Assembly: GCF_016863635.1 (NCBI RefSeq)
Contig: NZ_BOPG01000058.1
Location: forward strand, 1 to 64,000
From: Virgisporangium aurantiacum
GTDB taxonomy: Bacteria; Actinomycetota; Actinomycetes; Mycobacteriales; Micromonosporaceae
DNA length: 64,000 nucleotides
Direction of reading: 5' to 3'
Shown: positions 1 to 9,176 of the stretch, one piece after another
How the letters are laid out: each line of letters starts with the position of its first letter
Position numbering within the stretch: position 1 is the stretch's first letter
The notes under the pieces: generated by a model
What the model was told of the DNA's origin: nothing
Database searches by the model: none
Seen by the model: the letters and a program-made list of their open reading frames with translations, nothing else
Made by a program: the position numbers and the translations under genes

Positions 1-2132
1 AGCTGGGCACCGACCCGAGCCCGGAACTGCAGGACGTGTACCGGTCCATCCTGGCCGGCGCCGCGCGCGTCCCCCCGCATCAGCCCGCGGCCGCGACACA
101 CGCGGCGGCCGCGGCCGGGCCGGCGCCGCCGCCCGTGCCCGCGCAACTGCCGCTCGACGTGCCCGGCTTCACCGGGCGTGCGGCGCAGCTGACCGCGCTC
201 GACGACCTGGTCGACGCGGCGGCCGGCGCGGTGGTGGTGACCGCACTGAGCGGCACCGCCGGCGTCGGCAAGACGGCGCTCAGCGTGCACTGGGCGCACC
301 GGGCCCGGCACCGGTTCCCGGACGGGCAGCTGTACGTCAACCTGCGCGGCTTCGGCCCGTCCGGGTTCGAGGTGGACCCCGCCGACGCGCTGGAGGGGTT
401 CCTGGCCGCGCTCGGAGTTCCGGCCGAACGGATCCCCCGCGACCCGGCCGCGCGGGCCGCGGAGTTCCGCTCCCTGCTCGCCGACCGGCGCGTGCTGGTG
501 CTCGTCGACAACGCCCGCGACGCCGACCAGGCGCGCCCGCTGCTGCCCGGCACGCCGGGCTCCCTCGCGATCGTGACCAGCCGCAACCAGCTCACCAGCC
601 TGGTCGCGATCGAGGGGGCGCGGCCGGTGCACGTCGGCCTGCTCAGCCCCGACGAGGCGTGGGCGATGCTGGCCCGCCGGCTGGGCGCCGACCGCGTCGC
701 CGCCGAGGCCGGTGCGGTCGAGCGGATCAGCACCGCCTGCGCCCGGCTGCCGATCGCGCTGGCGATCGTCGCCGCGCTGGCCGCCGGCCGGCCCGACCTG
801 CCCCTGGACGGGCTCGCCGATCAGCTCGCCGGCGGCGCCGGGCTCGACGTCCTCGACGGCGGGGATCCCAGCAGCAACGTCCGCACGGTCTTCTCGTGGT
901 CGCTGCGCGCGGTCGACCCGGCTGCCGCGCGGCTGCTCCGCCTGCTCGGTCTGCATCCCGGGCCGGCGACGACCGTCGCGGCCGCCGCCAGTCTCGCCGG
1001 CCTGGGGACGCGCGAAGCGGCCGGCCTCCTGGCCGATCTGGCCCGGGCGAACCTCGTGACGGAGCAGTCCCCCGGCCGGTTCGCCCTGCACGACCTCCTC
1101 CACGCCTACGCCGCCGACCTGGTCGGGCAGGTCCACGACGACGAGGAGCGGCGGGTCGCCAAGCACCGGCTCCTCGACCACTACCTGCACAGCGCCGCCC
1201 ATGCCGCGCGGATGCTGCATCCCCACATGGCACCCATCGCGCTGGTGCCGCCACAACCGGGCACCGTTGTCGTTCCGCCGGCCGACGGGGCGGCCGCGCT
1301 CGCCTGGTTCGCCGCGGAGGATCCCGTGCTCCTCGAACTCATCCGCGACGCGGGCCGGGTCGTCTTCGACGCCCACGTGTGGCAGCTGGCCCGCAGCCGG
1401 GAACTGTTCGCGATCCGGCAGGGCAAGTGGACCGGCATGATCGCGGCCCAGCACCTGGCGCTCGACGCGGCCCGCCGGGCCGGCGACCGGGAGGCGGCGG
1501 CCCAGGTGCACTGCGGCCTCGCCCGCGCGCACATCTGGATCGGGGACCTCGACGAGGCGAACCGGAACCTGACGCTGGCGCTGGCGATCTTCGGCGACCT
1601 GGGTGACCTGCTCGGCCAGGCGCGCACCCAGCACGCCCTCACCGAACTCTTCGACCGGCGCGACGACCACCGGACCGCGATCGGCCACGCCTACCGGGCC
1701 CTGGCCCTGTACGAGGAGGCCGGCGACGTGCCGGGAACCGCCCGGGCGCTGAACGCGGTCGGCTGGTGCCACACCCGTCTCGACGAGCACGGGAAGGCCG
1801 TCGAACGGTGCGAGCGGGCGCTCGGCATCCTGCGGGACATCGGCGACGTCGACGGCGAGGCGGCGACCCGCGGCAGCCTCGGCCACGCCTACCAGCGGCT
1901 GGGCCGGTTCACCGAGGCGATCGGGCACTACCGCCGGGCGATCGAGCTGTGCCGGGACCTCGGCGAGCGGTTCTACGAGGCCGACACGCTCACCCACCTG
2001 GGCGACACCCACCGGGCGGCGGGCGACGACGCGGCGGCCGTCGCGGCGTGGCGGCAGGCGCTGGACGTGTTCACCGACCTGGAGCACCCGCGTGTCTCGG
2101 AGATCCGGGACCGGCTCGCGATCATATGCTGA
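1..2132 (+). CDS. AfsR/SARP-type regulator, 5' end cut by window
   Basis: The reading frame is already open at base 3. The first residues (LGTDPSPELQDVYRSIL) look like the end of a bacterial transcriptional activator domain (BTAD), so the GTG at 36 is unlikely to be the true start and the DNA-binding N-terminus lies upstream. Counting from that GTG, an NB-ARC-like ATPase follows with Walker A GTAGVGKT at 73-80 and Walker B VLVLVDNA at about 153-160. The C-terminal half has TPR-like helical repeats (LDEANRNLTLALAIFGDLGD, TEAIGHYRRAIELCRDLGE). Family members are STAND-type transcriptional activators, often of secondary metabolism. The target is not visible here. Confidence 0.85.
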   Translation, partial: LGTDPSPELQDVYRSILAGAARVPPHQPAAATHAAAAAGPAPPPVPAQLPLDVPGFTGRAAQLTALDDLVDAAAGAVVVTALSGTAGVGKTALSVHWAHRARHRFPDGQLYVNLRGFGPSGFEVDPADALEGFLAALGVPAERIPRDPAARAAEFRSLLADRRVLVLVDNARDADQARPLLPGTPGSLAIVTSRNQLTSLVAIEGARPVHVGLLSPDEAWAMLARRLGADRVAAEAGAVERISTACARLPIALAIVAALAAGRPDLPLDGLADQLAGGAGLDVLDGGDPSSNVRTVFSWSLRAVDPAAARLLRLLGLHPGPATTVAAAASLAGLGTREAAGLLADLARANLVTEQSPGRFALHDLLHAYAADLVGQVHDDEERRVAKHRLLDHYLHSAAHAARMLHPHMAPIALVPPQPGTVVVPPADGAAALAWFAAEDPVLLELIRDAGRVVFDAHVWQLARSRELFAIRQGKWTGMIAAQHLALDAARRAGDREAAAQVHCGLARAHIWIGDLDEANRNLTLALAIFGDLGDLLGQARTQHALTELFDRRDDHRTAIGHAYRALALYEEAGDVPGTARALNAVGWCHTRLDEHGKAVERCERALGILRDIGDVDGEAATRGSLGHAYQRLGRFTEAIGHYRRAIELCRDLGERFYEADTLTHLGDTHRAAGDDAAAVAAWRQALDVFTDLEHPRVSEIRDRLAIIC

Positions 2133-2180
2133 TTGCCACATTCGCAAACCGAATTGCCGGGCCGCAGCGTCGAGGAGCGT

Positions 2181-3017
2181 ATGGAGAACCGCACCCTTGC
2201 CCGGGTGACGGGCGGGTTGCTCGCCGTCGTGCTGCTCGCCTCGATCGGACCGGCCGACCGGTCCCTCGACCGGGTGTTGGGGCGGCTCGGCGGCCAGCCG
2301 CCGGCCGTCGCGGTGCGGCCGACGGATCCGTTCGCCGATCCGCCGCGGAATCCGGGCCTGCCCGCCGAGATCATGTCGCGGGTGCCGGCGTTCGAGCCCC
2401 GGCCGCAGGCGGTGCCGGTCACGCTGCCGCAGGGCCCGAAGGCGGCCTGGTTCGACCGGATTCCGACCGACCAGCCCGTCGCGTTCATCACCATCGACGA
2501 CGGCTGGACGAAGCTGCCCGAGGCGGTCGCCCTGGTGCGGGCCGCGCGCGTGCCGGTGACGCTGTTCCTCACGATGGACGCGATCCACGACAACCCCGCG
2601 TACTTCAACGCGTTTCGTGACGCGGGTGTCGCCATCGAGGCGCACACCGTGAGCCATCCGCACCTCCGCGGCAAGCCCTACGCGGCGCAGCAGCGCGAGG
2701 TGTGCGGCTCGGCCGACCGGTTGGGCGCGTTGTACGGCCGGCGTCCGACGCTGTTCCGCGCCCCGTTCGGCGAGCACGACGCGACGACGCTGAAGGTCAT
2801 GCACGACTGCGGCCTGCACGCGGCCCTGTTCTGGAAGCAGACGGTGAACGAGGGGATCGTCCGCTACCAGCAGGGCTCCACGGTGCAGCGCGGCGACATC
2901 ATCCTGATGCACTTCCGCCCGCGCTTCGTCGACGACTTCATCGCGGCGCTGCAGGCCATCAAGGCCGCCGGCCTGACGCCCGCGCTGCTGGAGGACTATC
3001 TCCCCGCGACCGCCTGA
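2181..3017 (+). CDS. membrane-anchored polysaccharide deacetylase (CE4/NodB fold)
   Basis: The product is 278 residues from ATG 2181, chosen because GAGGAG lies at 2172-2177; a TTG at 2133 in the same frame has no such site. Residues 8-25 form a hydrophobic signal anchor. The NodB homology region shows FITIDDGW (catalytic and metal aspartates), HTVSHPHL (metal histidines), LFRAPFGEHD and ILMHF. Enzymes of this family remove N- or O-acetyl groups from cell-wall or capsular glycans outside the membrane. The usual TFDDG motif reads TIDDG. The substrate cannot be told from sequence. Confidence 0.85.
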   Translation: MENRTLARVTGGLLAVVLLASIGPADRSLDRVLGRLGGQPPAVAVRPTDPFADPPRNPGLPAEIMSRVPAFEPRPQAVPVTLPQGPKAAWFDRIPTDQPVAFITIDDGWTKLPEAVALVRAARVPVTLFLTMDAIHDNPAYFNAFRDAGVAIEAHTVSHPHLRGKPYAAQQREVCGSADRLGALYGRRPTLFRAPFGEHDATTLKVMHDCGLHAALFWKQTVNEGIVRYQQGSTVQRGDIILMHFRPRFVDDFIAALQAIKAAGLTPALLEDYLPATA

Positions 3018-3045
3018 GTGCGACGGTTGTCGATACGATCGGTCG

Positions 3046-4050
3046 ATGGATCGGATCACGGCCCGGCGGGCGCTCGTCATCGGAATCGTCGCCGGATTCC
3101 TGATCACCGGCGTCATCGCGCTGAGCGACCGGTGGTTGCCGCGGCCCGACTTCCTCCCCGACACGGGTTCGTCGTGGTACCGGTGGCAGCGTCCGGAGCG
3201 GTCCGCCGCCGTGATGTTCGGTGCGTGGACGCTCTACGCGCTGCACCAGGTGGGTTTCTGGGCCCTGATCTGGTACGGGCAGCGGCGCGTCGGCCGGTAC
3301 ACCGGCACGCTGCACCGGGTGAACGTGGCGGCGCTGGCGTGGAACGGGTTCTTCGTCGCCGTCCACTTCGTACAGACGCAGGCGGGGTACGACGGGCTGG
3401 CCCAGGACGTCTCGATCTGGACCTCGCAGTGGTCGGTGATCGTGCTGCTGGTGTGGGTGCTGCTGATGGAGGAGGACCGGCGCGGCCTGTTCTTCGGCCG
3501 CCCGGTACCCACCCCCGGCGGGCGGACCGCGCGCGACTGGGCCCGCCGGTACCACGGGTACTACTTCGCCTGGGCCGCCGTCTACACGTTCTGGTTCCAC
3601 CCGATGGAGACGACGAGCGGCCACCTGATCGGCTTCCTCTACATGTTCCTGATCCTGTTGCAGGGCAGCCTGTTCCTGACCCGCGCGCACGTCGACCGCC
3701 GCTGGACCGTCGTGCTGGAGGTGCTGGTGCTGTTCCACGGTTTCCTGGTGGCGCTGAACAGCCCCAAGCAACTGTGGTTCCAGTTCGGCTGGGGCTTCGC
3801 GACCGTCTTCGTGGTGACGCAGATGCACGGCCTCGGCTGGCCCCGGTGGGCGCAGTGGGCCACCGGCATCGGGTACGTGGTGTCGGTGGCCGCGGTGGTC
3901 GCCTGGTACGGCACCGAGCGGCTGGCGCAACTGCCGCGGGTGCCGGTCGCCGAGTACGCGCTGGTGTTCGTGCTCGCGGGCCTGATCGCGGGCGGCCTCG
4001 CCGTCACCCGCCGCGTCAGAAAGCCCCAGCGTGACGACGTGCGCGTCTGA
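3046..4050 (+). CDS. multipass membrane protein, family not recognised
   Basis: The product is 334 residues from ATG 3046, with roughly eight to nine hydrophobic segments, the first at about residues 9-27. Several conserved-looking aromatic and histidine residues lie near membrane edges (YALHQVGFW, FVAVHFVQT, YTFWFHPMET, LVLFHGFLVAL), as in membrane redox or lipid enzymes, but I recognise no catalytic motif. It follows the deacetylase by 28 bases and may be cotranscribed with it. Its stop abuts the stop of the convergent conservon GTPase gene at 4051. No function is proposed. Confidence 0.7.
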   Translation: MDRITARRALVIGIVAGFLITGVIALSDRWLPRPDFLPDTGSSWYRWQRPERSAAVMFGAWTLYALHQVGFWALIWYGQRRVGRYTGTLHRVNVAALAWNGFFVAVHFVQTQAGYDGLAQDVSIWTSQWSVIVLLVWVLLMEEDRRGLFFGRPVPTPGGRTARDWARRYHGYYFAWAAVYTFWFHPMETTSGHLIGFLYMFLILLQGSLFLTRAHVDRRWTVVLEVLVLFHGFLVALNSPKQLWFQFGWGFATVFVVTQMHGLGWPRWAQWATGIGYVVSVAAVVAWYGTERLAQLPRVPVAEYALVFVLAGLIAGGLAVTRRVRKPQRDDVRV

Positions 4051-4635
4051 TCAGACGCGGGTGGCGGTTCGGCGTTTGAGGACGGACTCGACGAGCGCGA
4101 TCAGGACGTCGCGGGCCGAGGTGCGTTCGCGGGCGTCGCACAGGACGACCGGGACGTTGCCGTCGAGGTCGAGGGCGCGCCGCACCGCGTCGGGCTGGTG
4201 GAGCTGGCGCCCGTCGAAGCAGTTGACGGCGACCAGGAACGGCAGCCCGAGGTCCTCGAAGTAGTCGAGCGACGGGAAGCAGTCGGCCAGCCGCCTCGTG
4301 TCGGCGAGCACCACCGCCCCGAGCGCACCGACCGCGAGGTCCTCCCACAGGTACCAGAACCGCTTCTGGCCGGGCGTGCCGAACAGGTACAGCACCACCT
4401 GGTCGCTGATCGTGATGCGACCGAAGTCGAGCGCGACGGTGGTGGTGGTCTTCCCCTCCACGCCGGCCAGATCGTCGACGCCCACCCCGGCGTCGGTGAG
4501 GTGCTCCTCGGTGCGCAGCGGCATGATCTCGCTGACGGCGCCGACCAGGGTGGTCTTTCCGACGCCGAAACCGCCCGCCACCAGGATCTTCAGGGCGTGC
4601 GGAGCCCGCCGGGGCTCAGAGCGCGCGTAGGACAT
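4051..4635 (-). CDS. cvnD: conservon GTP-binding protein (CvnD-like)
   Basis: This 194-residue small GTPase is the last gene of the conservon. The P-loop GGFGVGKTT is near residue 17 and the switch II-type motif LFGTPGQKRFW near residue 88. The guanine-specificity region VAVNCFDG replaces the classical NKxD, as is normal in CvnD proteins. In known conservons this protein works with the kinase, roadblock and DUF742 partners as a membrane-associated switch resembling eukaryotic G-protein signalling. Its start lies inside the end of the DUF742 gene (20-base overlap), showing translational coupling. Confidence 0.9.
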   Translation of the reverse strand: MSYARSEPRRAPHALKILVAGGFGVGKTTLVGAVSEIMPLRTEEHLTDAGVGVDDLAGVEGKTTTTVALDFGRITISDQVVLYLFGTPGQKRFWYLWEDLAVGALGAVVLADTRRLADCFPSLDYFEDLGLPFLVAVNCFDGRQLHQPDAVRRALDLDGNVPVVLCDARERTSARDVLIALVESVLKRRTATRV

Positions 4636-4996
4636 GGATCACCGCCTCGAGCGTCGCGGTGTCGGGCTGGTCGCCGGCGTCGGCCGGTTCGTGGACACTG
4701 ATGAGCCCTTCCTCGATCAGATCACCGAGCATGATGCGCACGACGCTCAACGCCAGGTCGAGCCGCGACGCCACCTCCGCCACCGACGTCGGCACGGCGA
4801 CCACGCCGAGGATGCGCCGGTGCTCGGGCGTCAGGTAGCGGGCCGCGTCCGGTTCGGTGCCGGTCGCGACCACGTAGGCGACGAGGTTGAGCCCGGCCGA
4901 CGGCCGCACCCGGCCACCGGTCAGGGTGTAGGGCCGCACCACCGGGCCGGCGTCGCCGTCCAGCCAGTCGTGGGGATGCATGCGGTCAGATGCCAT
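4616..4996 (-). CDS. cvnC: DUF742 protein (CvnC-like)
   Basis: The product is 126 residues and matches the DUF742 pattern: VRPYTLTGGRVRP near residue 20 and a winged-helix-like segment (HRRILGVVAVPTSVAEVASRLDLALSVVRIMLGDLIEEGLI, cited in pieces: HRRIL...VAEVASRL...RIMLGDL). It is the third conservon component and probably binds the GTPase or the kinase. It overlaps the roadblock gene by 11 bases and the GTPase gene by 20, so the four proteins are likely made in fixed proportion. Confidence 0.88.
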   Translation of the reverse strand: MASDRMHPHDWLDGDAGPVVRPYTLTGGRVRPSAGLNLVAYVVATGTEPDAARYLTPEHRRILGVVAVPTSVAEVASRLDLALSVVRIMLGDLIEEGLISVHEPADAGDQPDTATLEAVIHVLRAL

Positions 4997-5402
4997 GGGC
5001 GCCCGCCCGGGGCGGCGTCGCGAGGTACGGGCCGACCCGCGTCACCAGCATCGCCATCTCGTAGGCGATGACGCCGATGTCGGCCTCGGCACCGGCGATG
5101 ACGGCGAGGCAGGCGCCATGGCCGGCCGCCGTGACGAACATGAAGCCCGACTCCATCTCCACGATGGTCTGGCGCACCGCCTTCCCGCCCCCGAACCGGC
5201 GCGCCGAACCGCGCCCGAGGCTCTGGTACCCGGCCGCGATGGCCGCCAGGTGCTCGGCGTCCTCCCGCCCGAGCCCGGCCGACGCGCCGGTGAGCAGCCC
5301 GTCGGCCGACATGACCGCGGCGTGGCGGGTGGACGGAACCCGGCTGAGCAGGTCGTCGAGCAGCCAGTCGAGGGTCGCGCCGCGGCTGGTCGTGTCTGGC
5401 AT
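4986..5402 (-). CDS. cvnB: roadblock/LC7 domain protein (CvnB-like)
   Basis: The product is 138 residues with the roadblock/LC7 fold signature: WLLDDLLSRVPSTRHAAVMSADG at the start (read WLLDDLL...HAAVMSADG) and GAEADIGVIAYEMAMLV near the end. Such proteins dimerise and regulate Ras-like GTPases. It is the second conservon gene; its ATG overlaps the kinase stop at 5402 and its end overlaps the DUF742 gene. Confidence 0.9.
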   Translation of the reverse strand: MPDTTSRGATLDWLLDDLLSRVPSTRHAAVMSADGLLTGASAGLGREDAEHLAAIAAGYQSLGRGSARRFGGGKAVRQTIVEMESGFMFVTAAGHGACLAVIAGAEADIGVIAYEMAMLVTRVGPYLATPPRAGAHGI

Positions 5403-7738
5403 CAGTTCTCCTGCTCGGGCTCGGCCGCGGTGCTGTCCATGGCGCCGGCGTCGCGCCGGCCCCGGGTGACGGCGCTCTGGAAGGCCGACATCATGGCGCG
5501 GGTCTGCTCCGGCGGCCGCATCGAGGGCGCTCCGTCGGTGTCGTCGGTGGGTGGCGGTTCGGGTGTGGCGGACCGTCGGACGCGCCGGGGTAGGCCGTCC
5601 TCGGTGAGGTCGATCGGCACCGTATCGAGCGCCGTCTCGGTGTGCGGCGCGGCGGGCGGCGCGGCATCGAGCGTCGTATATGCGGACGGGGACGGGGACG
5701 CATCGAGCGGCGTAACTTCACGGGACGGTGCGGACGGTGGCGGCTCGGACGGCACCACCGGAGGCTCTAGACGTGGAGCGGGCGCCGGCCCCGAAACGCG
5801 TCTCGAAGAAGCCGGAGCCGGAGCCGGTAGCGCCGGTGCGGCACCGACCACGACGGGCGCCGGCGCCTCCGCCGGCGCGGCCGTTTCGTCGACGACGAGG
5901 TCGGGGGGAACCAGGACCACGGCGGTGATCCCGCCGAACGGCGACGACCGCAGCGTCACCTGCGCGCCCAGCCGGGCGGCCAGCAGCGCCACCACGAACA
6001 GGCCGAGGCGGGCGCTGTTGGCGGGGTCGAAGTCCGGCGGGCGGCGGAGACGGGCGTTGGCCTCGGCGAGTTCCTCGTCGGTCATGCCGAGGCCGCGGTC
6101 CTCGATCTCCAGCGCGAAGCCGTTCGGGACGAGCTGCCCGACGACGTTGACCTTCGTGTGCGGCGGCGAGAACGAGGTGGCGTTCTCGATGAGCTCGGCC
6201 AGCAGGTGGAGGAGATCGGTGACGGCGCGGCCGGCGAGCGCGGCGTCGGGGACGGTGAGCACCTGGACGCGGGTGTAGTCCTCCACTTCGGACACCGCGC
6301 CGCGGACGACGTCGATCAGCGGGACGGGCTCGCGCCAGCCGCGGCCGGGTGCCGAACCGGCGAGGATCACCAGGTCTTCGGCGTGGCGGCGCATGCGGGT
6401 GGCGAGGTGGTCGACGCGGAACAGGTCCTCGAGCTCCTGCGGATCGGTGGTGCGGCGCTCCATCCGGTCGAGCACGGTGAGCTGCCGGTGCAGCAGGGTC
6501 TGGCTGCGGCGGGCGATGTTGAGGAAGACCTCGTTGAGGCCGGCGCGCACCCGCGCCTCCTGGATCGCCGACTCGACCGCGGTGCGTTGCGCCGCGCTGA
6601 ACGCGTGCCCGACCTGGCCGATCTCGTCGTTGCCGAACTCGAGGTCGGGTGCTTCCGTTGCCACGTCGACCGTCTCGCCGCGGCGCAACCGCATGACGAC
6701 GCCGGGCAGCCGGTCGTCGGCGAGGTCGAGCGCGGCGCGTCGCAGCCCGCGCAGCCGCCGGATCAGCGAGCTGCCCACCCGGATCGTGACGGCGATCGTG
6801 AGGACGACGGCGAGCAGACCGATCACAGCGGTGAGGCCGAACCGCCAGTACCACAACGTGGCGACCGTGCTCGTGCGGTCGTCGAAGGCCTCGTCGAGCG
6901 CGCGTTCGGCGGCGAGCAGCCGGCGGTCGGCGCTCTCGCGCACGGCGGTCCACTCGACGAGCGGCACTCCCGACTGCGACCCGGACGCGAGGCTGTTCTC
7001 CAGTGTTTCCAGGCCGATCAGCTCGGTCGCGGTGTCGAGTTCGACGTACCGGGCGCGCGTCGCGCCGTCGAGTTCGGCCGCCGCCTCGACGAGCAGGTGC
7101 CGCCGGATGCCCATGATGCGGGCGAACTCGGCCTGTTCGGCGGCGGCGAGCCGGCCCAGCGTGAGGACGGTGTCCTGCCGGGCGAGCTGCTCGCGCGACT
7201 GCGCGGTGAGCATGGCCGCGCGCAGCAGCCGGGTGGCCTCGGGGTCGTCGAGCTCCATCAGCGGCTGGTACACGCGGAACATCGCGTCGACCATCCCGTC
7301 GTAGCCGGCGAGTGCGGCGACCCGTTGCGGCTGGCCCGAGTCGACGGCGGACCGCGTCGCGCGGAGCCCGTCGAACGCGGTGGCGCTCTCCGCGATCCGT
7401 TGCGCGGCATGGTCGGAGAGCGAGCCGATCGCGGTGGCCTTGCGGCGGTAGGTGGTGACGGCCGCGTCGGTGCGGACCCGTTGCTCGATCAGGCCCGCGA
7501 GCGCGTCGGGCCGGCCGGCGATGGTCGCGGCCGTGAGGTGACGCTCGCGCTGCAGTTCGGTGACGACGACGCCGCCCGGGTCGAGGACGCCGCTGTGTGC
7601 CTCACCGGAGTTGAGCAGGTTCAGCGACGCGACGCCGCTGGCGGTGGTGCCGATGAGCCAGTAGATGACGAACATGATGGTGGGCGGCAGCACCAGTGCC
7701 AGAATCCGCGATCGGATCGACCAGTTCCGACGCCTCAT
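5402..7738 (-). CDS. cvnA: conservon sensor histidine kinase (CvnA-like)
   Basis: This 778-residue protein opens the conservon. There is one transmembrane segment near residues 14-32 and a second near 306-328, flanking a long extracellular domain of the nitrate/nitrite-sensing (NIT) type. A HAMP-like stretch follows, then a HATPase_c domain with LAELIENATSFSPPHT (N box) and IEDRGLGMTDEEL (G1 box). The final 180 residues are Pro/Ala-rich and disordered. The phosphoacceptor helix is atypical, as in other conservon kinases. The gene is divergent from the MauE-like operon across a 304-base gap. Confidence 0.9.
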   Translation of the reverse strand: MRRRNWSIRSRILALVLPPTIMFVIYWLIGTTASGVASLNLLNSGEAHSGVLDPGGVVVTELQRERHLTAATIAGRPDALAGLIEQRVRTDAAVTTYRRKATAIGSLSDHAAQRIAESATAFDGLRATRSAVDSGQPQRVAALAGYDGMVDAMFRVYQPLMELDDPEATRLLRAAMLTAQSREQLARQDTVLTLGRLAAAEQAEFARIMGIRRHLLVEAAAELDGATRARYVELDTATELIGLETLENSLASGSQSGVPLVEWTAVRESADRRLLAAERALDEAFDDRTSTVATLWYWRFGLTAVIGLLAVVLTIAVTIRVGSSLIRRLRGLRRAALDLADDRLPGVVMRLRRGETVDVATEAPDLEFGNDEIGQVGHAFSAAQRTAVESAIQEARVRAGLNEVFLNIARRSQTLLHRQLTVLDRMERRTTDPQELEDLFRVDHLATRMRRHAEDLVILAGSAPGRGWREPVPLIDVVRGAVSEVEDYTRVQVLTVPDAALAGRAVTDLLHLLAELIENATSFSPPHTKVNVVGQLVPNGFALEIEDRGLGMTDEELAEANARLRRPPDFDPANSARLGLFVVALLAARLGAQVTLRSSPFGGITAVVLVPPDLVVDETAAPAEAPAPVVVGAAPALPAPAPASSRRVSGPAPAPRLEPPVVPSEPPPSAPSREVTPLDASPSPSAYTTLDAAPPAAPHTETALDTVPIDLTEDGLPRRVRRSATPEPPPTDDTDGAPSMRPPEQTRAMMSAFQSAVTRGRRDAGAMDSTAAEPEQEN

Positions 7739-8042
7739 GCCCGCCCTCTCGCCGTCAGCATCGACCAGCGTCTGTCCCCGGTCGACGCTGCTCCGGGCAT
7801 GATAGGCGACCCGTCGGCGCGGCGGTGCCCGCCATCCGCATTTCGAGCGGAGTGTTGTATCGACGAGTATGCAAGTGCGCTGCGCGACGGATCTCCGCTG
7901 AAAGCCGGGAAACCGCTTTCTAGCGGGCTTCCGGTCATCAAGTTATCGATCAACAACTATTGACCGTGATACGAGAGCAACCGTACGCTGCTGCCAAGAT
8001 ACGGAAAGTGGTGGATTGCCTTTACCACGGGGGGTATCTCAG
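7739..8042. other. intergenic region between conservon and MauE-like operon
   Basis: This 304-base divergent spacer is richer in A/T than its surroundings, especially 7935-7965. It should hold promoters for both flanking operons. Apart from the candidate promoter at 7960-7989 and a G-rich ribosome site just before 8043, I see no gene. Confidence 0.6.
7960..7989 (+). promoter_or_regulatory. candidate promoter of the MauE-like operon
   Basis: TTGACC at 7960-7965 is followed after 18 bases by TACGCT at 7984-7989, a sigma-70-like arrangement with a weak -10. It lies 53 bases before the chosen start at 8043. This is pattern reading only. Confidence 0.3.
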
Positions 8043-8564
8043 ATGGACGTGTCCGACCCTGTCCTGATCGCGCTGAATTCACTCGCCGCCGGTGGGCTGA
8101 TGGTCGCCGGCGCCACCAAACTCGTCGCACCGCAACCGGTTCGCCGCGCCCTGCGCGAGCTGGTAACCGGCCATGAGATTCCCGTCGCGGCCGTCAAGGC
8201 GTTCGCCGTGGCCGAGATCGTGGTGGCGTTCGCGGTGCTGCTGCCGTCGACGCGGGTTGTCGCGGGGTACGGGCTCGCCGCCCTCGGGTTAACGTTCACA
8301 ATCGCCGGTGCGGCCGGTCGCCTGCGCCGCAGCACGGTCGCGTGCGGCTGCCTCGGCGGCGGCGACCGGGCGCTGGGCCTGCGCAACGTGCTGGCCGGCG
8401 TGGCGTTCCTGTGCGTCGCCGGGCTCAACGTCGCGACGGGTTCGTCCGATCCGGACGGATGGACCGCGGCCCCGCTCGCGGGCGCGGCGGCCACCCTGCT
8501 GCTCTGCGCGTTGACCCACCGCGCCCTCATGTGGCGGCTGCTGGGGCCTTCCCCATCCAGATAG
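8043..8564 (+). CDS. MauE/DoxX-like membrane protein
   Basis: The product is 173 residues from ATG 8043, preferred over an upstream in-frame TTG because a G-rich ribosome site (8030-8036) sits just before it. It has four predicted membrane helices and the motif VACGCLGGGD near residue 100, resembling the CGCFG pattern of MauE proteins. MauE works with MauD in forming disulfides in the methylamine dehydrogenase light chain in the periplasm. Here it is followed by a MauD-like thioredoxin and Cys-rich Tat substrates, but no methylamine dehydrogenase genes are present. I infer a role in oxidising or maturing the exported mini-proteins downstream. Confidence 0.78.
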   Translation: MDVSDPVLIALNSLAAGGLMVAGATKLVAPQPVRRALRELVTGHEIPVAAVKAFAVAEIVVAFAVLLPSTRVVAGYGLAALGLTFTIAGAAGRLRRSTVACGCLGGGDRALGLRNVLAGVAFLCVAGLNVATGSSDPDGWTAAPLAGAAATLLLCALTHRALMWRLLGPSPSR

Positions 8565-8612
8565 ACCGGCCGATTTTCGCCGAGTGTCGCTGCCGACAAA
8601 GGGAGTGCCTTG

Positions 8613-9176
8613 ATGGACCTGTTCTTTGGATTTGTCCTGCTGTTGCTCGCCGCCGGCATGGTGGCGCTGTTCGCGATGGTCGGCGAGCTGGCCTCGCGCG
8701 TCGGCGACCCCGCGAACCCCGCCCCACCGTCCGCGGCGGTCGAACCGGTCGAGGACGCGCGCACCGGTCACTCGCCGGCCGCCTGGCCGGCCGGGCTGGA
8801 GCCGATCGGCGGGGCCGACACGGCGGTGCTCCTGGTGCTCAGCACGGTGTGCTCCAGCTGCCAGACCGTCGCGCGGCAGTTGGCCGAGCGGCCCGACATC
8901 GCCCTCGACCGGCCGTGGGGCGTCGTGGTGACGTGCGGCGACGTCGTCCGCGGCGAGGAATTCGTCGCGCAGTCCGGGCTCGGGCGGCTGCCCCATTTCG
9001 TGGACGTGAACGGCGACTGGGTCCGCGCCGAGTTCAACGTACAGACCAGCCCGGTGGCGGTGCTCGTCGCGCACTCCACCGTGGAGGCGACGCTGCTGTT
9101 CAACGACGTCGCCGCGCTTACCGCCGCCAGCGCCCGGTCGTTCGACGGGCACCGACACGAGGAGGTCGCACCGTGA
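8613..9176 (+). CDS. MauD-like membrane-anchored thioredoxin
   Basis: The product is 187 residues from ATG 8613, with GGGAG at 8601-8605. Residues 3-25 form an N-terminal membrane anchor, followed by a Pro/Ala-rich linker and a thioredoxin fold. The redox motif CSSC is at 80-83 and the cis-proline site lies in the segment NVQTSPVAV. This topology puts the dithiol outside the membrane, as in MauD. Its stop overlaps the GTG of the first 8-cysteine mini-protein by four bases (GTGA), so thioredoxin and putative client are translationally coupled. This is the strongest contextual evidence that it acts on that client. Confidence 0.8.
   Translation: MDLFFGFVLLLLAAGMVALFAMVGELASRVGDPANPAPPSAAVEPVEDARTGHSPAAWPAGLEPIGGADTAVLLVLSTVCSSCQTVARQLAERPDIALDRPWGVVVTCGDVVRGEEFVAQSGLGRLPHFVDVNGDWVRAEFNVQTSPVAVLVAHSTVEATLLFNDVAALTAASARSFDGHRHEEVAP

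Noticed and set aside
6158..7963. 600-codon plus-strand frame opposite the conservon kinase
   Set aside because: Shadow of the kinase gene; composition is low-complexity and the kinase frame has HATPase motifs.
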